35,345 nucleotides of DNA from Phycisphaerales bacterium. GTDB lineage: Bacteria; Planctomycetota; Phycisphaerae; Tepidisphaerales; Tepidisphaeraceae. The stretch spans positions 1 to 35,345 of the forward strand of contig JADLCB010000030.1 in NCBI GenBank assembly GCA_020847375.1, in the 5' to 3' direction. Under the pieces are notes generated by a model that saw only the letters and a list, made by a program, of their open reading frames with translations, had not been told where the DNA came from and made no database searches. Shown here piece after piece: positions 33,266 to 35,345 of this stretch. The stretch's first letter is position 1; each line of letters starts with the position of its first letter. The position numbers and the translations under genes were made by a program.

Positions 33266-35200
33266 CTACGAGCGCGCCCGCGAAGTACCCCCGGGTTTAT
33301 TCCAGACCGGCGGAGGTTCAGCCCGGGACGAATCAGCGGTTGGCAGCAGTGTTGCCGCACGGTGGCGCTGTTCACTGACCACGCCAGCCGTTTCGGTTGC
33401 ATCAGCACGGTTGGCTGAAGGTTCTTCGTCAAAACTGGCAGCCGGTAGTACGCGGCGGGCAGCGCTGGCGTACGTCCAGGCCCGGCCATAATACTGGTAT
33501 CCGCGGCTGGGCGTGGCATCGTTGGCGATTGCCCCAACGACGTTGGCGCTGATTTTGTCGAGCATATCCATCGCTTCGATTCCGCGTTTGCGAACGGACA
33601 GATTCAATCGTAAGACCAGTAATGTGGCATCGGCACTGGCAGCCAGAATTCGACCATCGGTAACGCACGTTAGCGGCGGTGAGTCAATGATAATGCGGTC
33701 ATACCGCGCACATAGCGCCTCCATCAATTGATTGAACCGATCGCTGGCCAGCAGCTCAGCAGGACTTTGCGGAATAGGCCCGCACGGCAGCAGCGAAAGG
33801 TTCGGCACGCGCGTCGGGCATATCGCTTCCTCGATTGAACACTCGCCAGCCATCAGTGTGCTGACGCCCTGTTCAGAGCTGGTTTCAAAAATCATGTGCT
33901 GAACCGGTTCGCGCAGGTCGCAGTCGATCAATAACGTGCGTTCGTCGGTTTGGGCGAAGGCGATGGCCAGATTGCTGGCGCTGGTGCTTTTACCGTCACC
34001 GGATGATGGTGAGGTGACCAGGATCGTTCGCGCTTGGGCTGCCGGACCCAGCCGCAACGAAGTACGAATCGAGCGATACGCCTCAGCCACGGGTGAACGG
34101 GCGTCCATATGCGCGATCTGCCCGCGTGCAATCGGCGAAAGCCGGGGGTTGATACGCGGGACAACCGAGACAACCGGCGTGCCCAGCATGACTGGAATTT
34201 CCTCCGGTTGGCGCAGACGCACATCCTGCCATTCGCGGGCAACGACCAGCCCCAGTCCGCCCAGACACCCCATCATCAGCGATATCAGCAGCACCAGTGC
34301 TTTTTGCGGGCGCACCGGGTTGGTTTCAACGCGGGCGCTTTGCAGAATCTGCACATTCAAGGGTTGAAGATTGGCACGGTTGGCACTCAGTTCACCGATG
34401 CGCGCGTCAATCACTTGAATCTGCTGGCGTGTCTGCGCGGCAGCGGCTTCGAGATTTTCATACGCGATGGAATCATCGCCCATATCCAGCGTGCGATCAC
34501 GCTGCTGTACCAGCGTTTGGCGCAATTGATCTTCCTTCTGCTGGGCAGCGGTCAGTTCCGACTGGAGCTGCACCAGGTGGGCGCGGGCGATGGATTGCTC
34601 CTTTTCATCAAGACGCTGGCGAATGGCAGCGATGCGCGCCTCCAGAATCTGAATGCTGCGATGCTTTTCGCCCTGGATGGTGATGGCAGAAGCATGAGCC
34701 AGCACGGCCTCGCTGAGCTGCTTGCGCAGATCGTCATATTCCTGATCGCCGAAGTCGCGGCCCTTGAATTGCTGCGCTTCCACCCAGTCGCGCATGTCGC
34801 GTGGATTTTCCAGCGCTTTCTCAATGCCCGTTTTCTGGGCCTGCAAACCGATGGTGGCGATTTCGGCTTCGGTTAGTGATGCTGACAGCGTTGCCGTCCG
34901 TTCCAAGCCGATGTTGCCTTTGTCGTCGCGGAAGCTCAGCACCTTGTTGTCGCGCTTGAACTTGAGCATACCGCGCAACGATTGGTCGAGATCTTGCTGG
35001 AGCTGCTGCTTTTCACCGCGCAAGGTTGTAATCAACTGTGTGCTGCTGTTGCGGCTTTGGTTGGAGCCTTCGGCGATATAAGCCTCCACCAGACTGTTGA
35101 CCAACAGGGCGGCTTCATCAGGATAATGTGACTGATAGCTGATCGTCAGTACATCGCTGTTCTTGCCCGTGCTGATTGTCAGTGATTTGTCCTGTTGCAA
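33266..35200 (-). CDS. Wzc-like chain-length determinant and BY-type tyrosine kinase, N-terminus damaged
   Basis: A 644-residue reading frame for the exopolysaccharide co-polymerase and kinase. It opens inside the Wzz domain (DVLTISYQSHYPDEAALLVNSLVEAYI), then long helices (55-290), the ETNPVRPQK motif and a second membrane helix (301-320). The kinase has Walker A SGDGKST (Lys404), Walker A' LLIDCD and Walker B IIIDSPPL. A short tyrosine cluster (YQYYGRAWTYASA) lies near the C-terminus. The expected first membrane helix and the start of the Wzz domain are not in this frame: an in-frame TAA (35219-35221) precedes GDLVSYLQQDK. The TTG at 35200 is only a nominal start. A shifted frame on the same strand is open to the window edge and fits as the missing part. 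Confidence 0.85.
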   Translation of the reverse strand: MQQDKSLTISTGKNSDVLTISYQSHYPDEAALLVNSLVEAYIAEGSNQSRNSSTQLITTLRGEKQQLQQDLDQSLRGMLKFKRDNKVLSFRDDKGNIGLERTATLSASLTEAEIATIGLQAQKTGIEKALENPRDMRDWVEAQQFKGRDFGDQEYDDLRKQLSEAVLAHASAITIQGEKHRSIQILEARIAAIRQRLDEKEQSIARAHLVQLQSELTAAQQKEDQLRQTLVQQRDRTLDMGDDSIAYENLEAAAAQTRQQIQVIDARIGELSANRANLQPLNVQILQSARVETNPVRPQKALVLLISLMMGCLGGLGLVVAREWQDVRLRQPEEIPVMLGTPVVSVVPRINPRLSPIARGQIAHMDARSPVAEAYRSIRTSLRLGPAAQARTILVTSPSSGDGKSTSASNLAIAFAQTDERTLLIDCDLREPVQHMIFETSSEQGVSTLMAGECSIEEAICPTRVPNLSLLPCGPIPQSPAELLASDRFNQLMEALCARYDRIIIDSPPLTCVTDGRILAASADATLLVLRLNLSVRKRGIEAMDMLDKISANVVGAIANDATPSRGYQYYGRAWTYASAARRVLPAASFDEEPSANRADATETAGVVSEQRHRAATLLPTADSSRAEPPPVWNKPGGTSRARS

Positions 35201-35345
35201 GTAGGAAACCAGATCACCTTAGAAAGGACCCCAGACATCGTATCCCCTCCGGGCTGTTGAGCGTCTGCCGGGGGGCTGATGGACGAACGCTGGATCGACT
35301 GTTGAAAGAACTGGGTCGAGAACCAAGAAAAAAGGACGCATGAAG
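35179..35345 (-). pseudogene. Possible out-of-frame N-terminal part of the Wzc-like gene
   Basis: On the minus strand a second frame is open from the window edge down to a TGA at 35179-35181. It reads STQFFQQSIQRSSISPPADA and, later, GVLSKVI, which resembles the VL-x-x-VI pattern just before the first conserved part of the Wzz domain. The main kinase frame takes over within the 35179-35221 overlap. A one-base change there would join the two. It could also be a chance open frame, since the segment is short. Confidence 0.35.

Noticed and set aside
34109..34876. 255-residue open frame on the plus strand
   Set aside because: Antisense to the coiled-coil part of the Wzc-like gene, with no motif of its own.
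1..35345. CRISPR arrays, tRNA or rRNA genes, insertion sequences
   Set aside because: No regular repeat-spacer pattern, transposase or recognisable RNA gene was seen on either strand.

Overview
The window looks like a chromosomal segment of a diderm bacterium, most likely a planctomycete and plausibly of class Phycisphaerae. Support for this is a DUF1570 metallopeptidase, a PEGA lipoprotein, an FHA-GAF-histidine kinase, a single MCE (MlaD-like) protein, a bactofilin pair, lipobox lipoproteins and weak or absent Shine-Dalgarno sites at many genes. This is inference from gene families; there is no rRNA or other marker in the window.

Layout. Positions 1-6969 carry surface-glycan genes: the end of a DegT/DnrJ aminotransferase, a WaaG-like GT4, three GT2 glycosyltransferases and an FkbM methyltransferase, with the succinyl-CoA ligase alpha gene sucD set among them. 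A histidine kinase follows (7032-8741, minus). Positions 8810-12350 hold a same-strand group that reads as a copper, Fe-S and possibly nitric-oxide related module: a lipoprotein azurin, a degenerate A-type carrier fused to a SufT/MIP18 (DUF59) domain, a DUF2249 protein, a cupin and an NnrS-like membrane protein. Each junction between these genes has a GC-rich hairpin. Positions 12694-17944 contain an amidohydrolase, an M17 leucyl aminopeptidase, a membrane-anchored coiled-coil protein, a PilZ protein, a PEGA lipoprotein and a universal stress protein. Positions 18191-20405 hold a bactofilin, a zinc-ribbon bactofilin and a GT2-GtrA fusion. Positions 20437-23475 hold the MCE protein, the DUF1570 peptidase and a small lipoprotein.

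From 35345 down to 23526 on the minus strand lies a compact Wzx/Wzy-type exopolysaccharide operon: Wzc-like kinase, WbaP-like initiating transferase, Wzx flippase, GT4, Wzy-like polymerase, two more GT4s and a polysaccharide deacetylase, several of them coupled by short overlaps. Together they would build a lipid-linked repeat (WbaP plus GT4s), flip it (Wzx), polymerise it (Wzy), control length and export (Wzc) and trim acetyl groups (deacetylase).

Most notable points: the azurin/A-type-DUF59/DUF2249/cupin/NnrS-like cluster with its cysteine-less carrier domain; the zinc-ribbon bactofilin beside a normal one; a probable frameshift at the N-terminus of the Wzc-like gene; and an unusual Cys-Cys-Cys insertion in sucD. 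No CRISPR array, insertion sequence, tRNA or rRNA was recognised.
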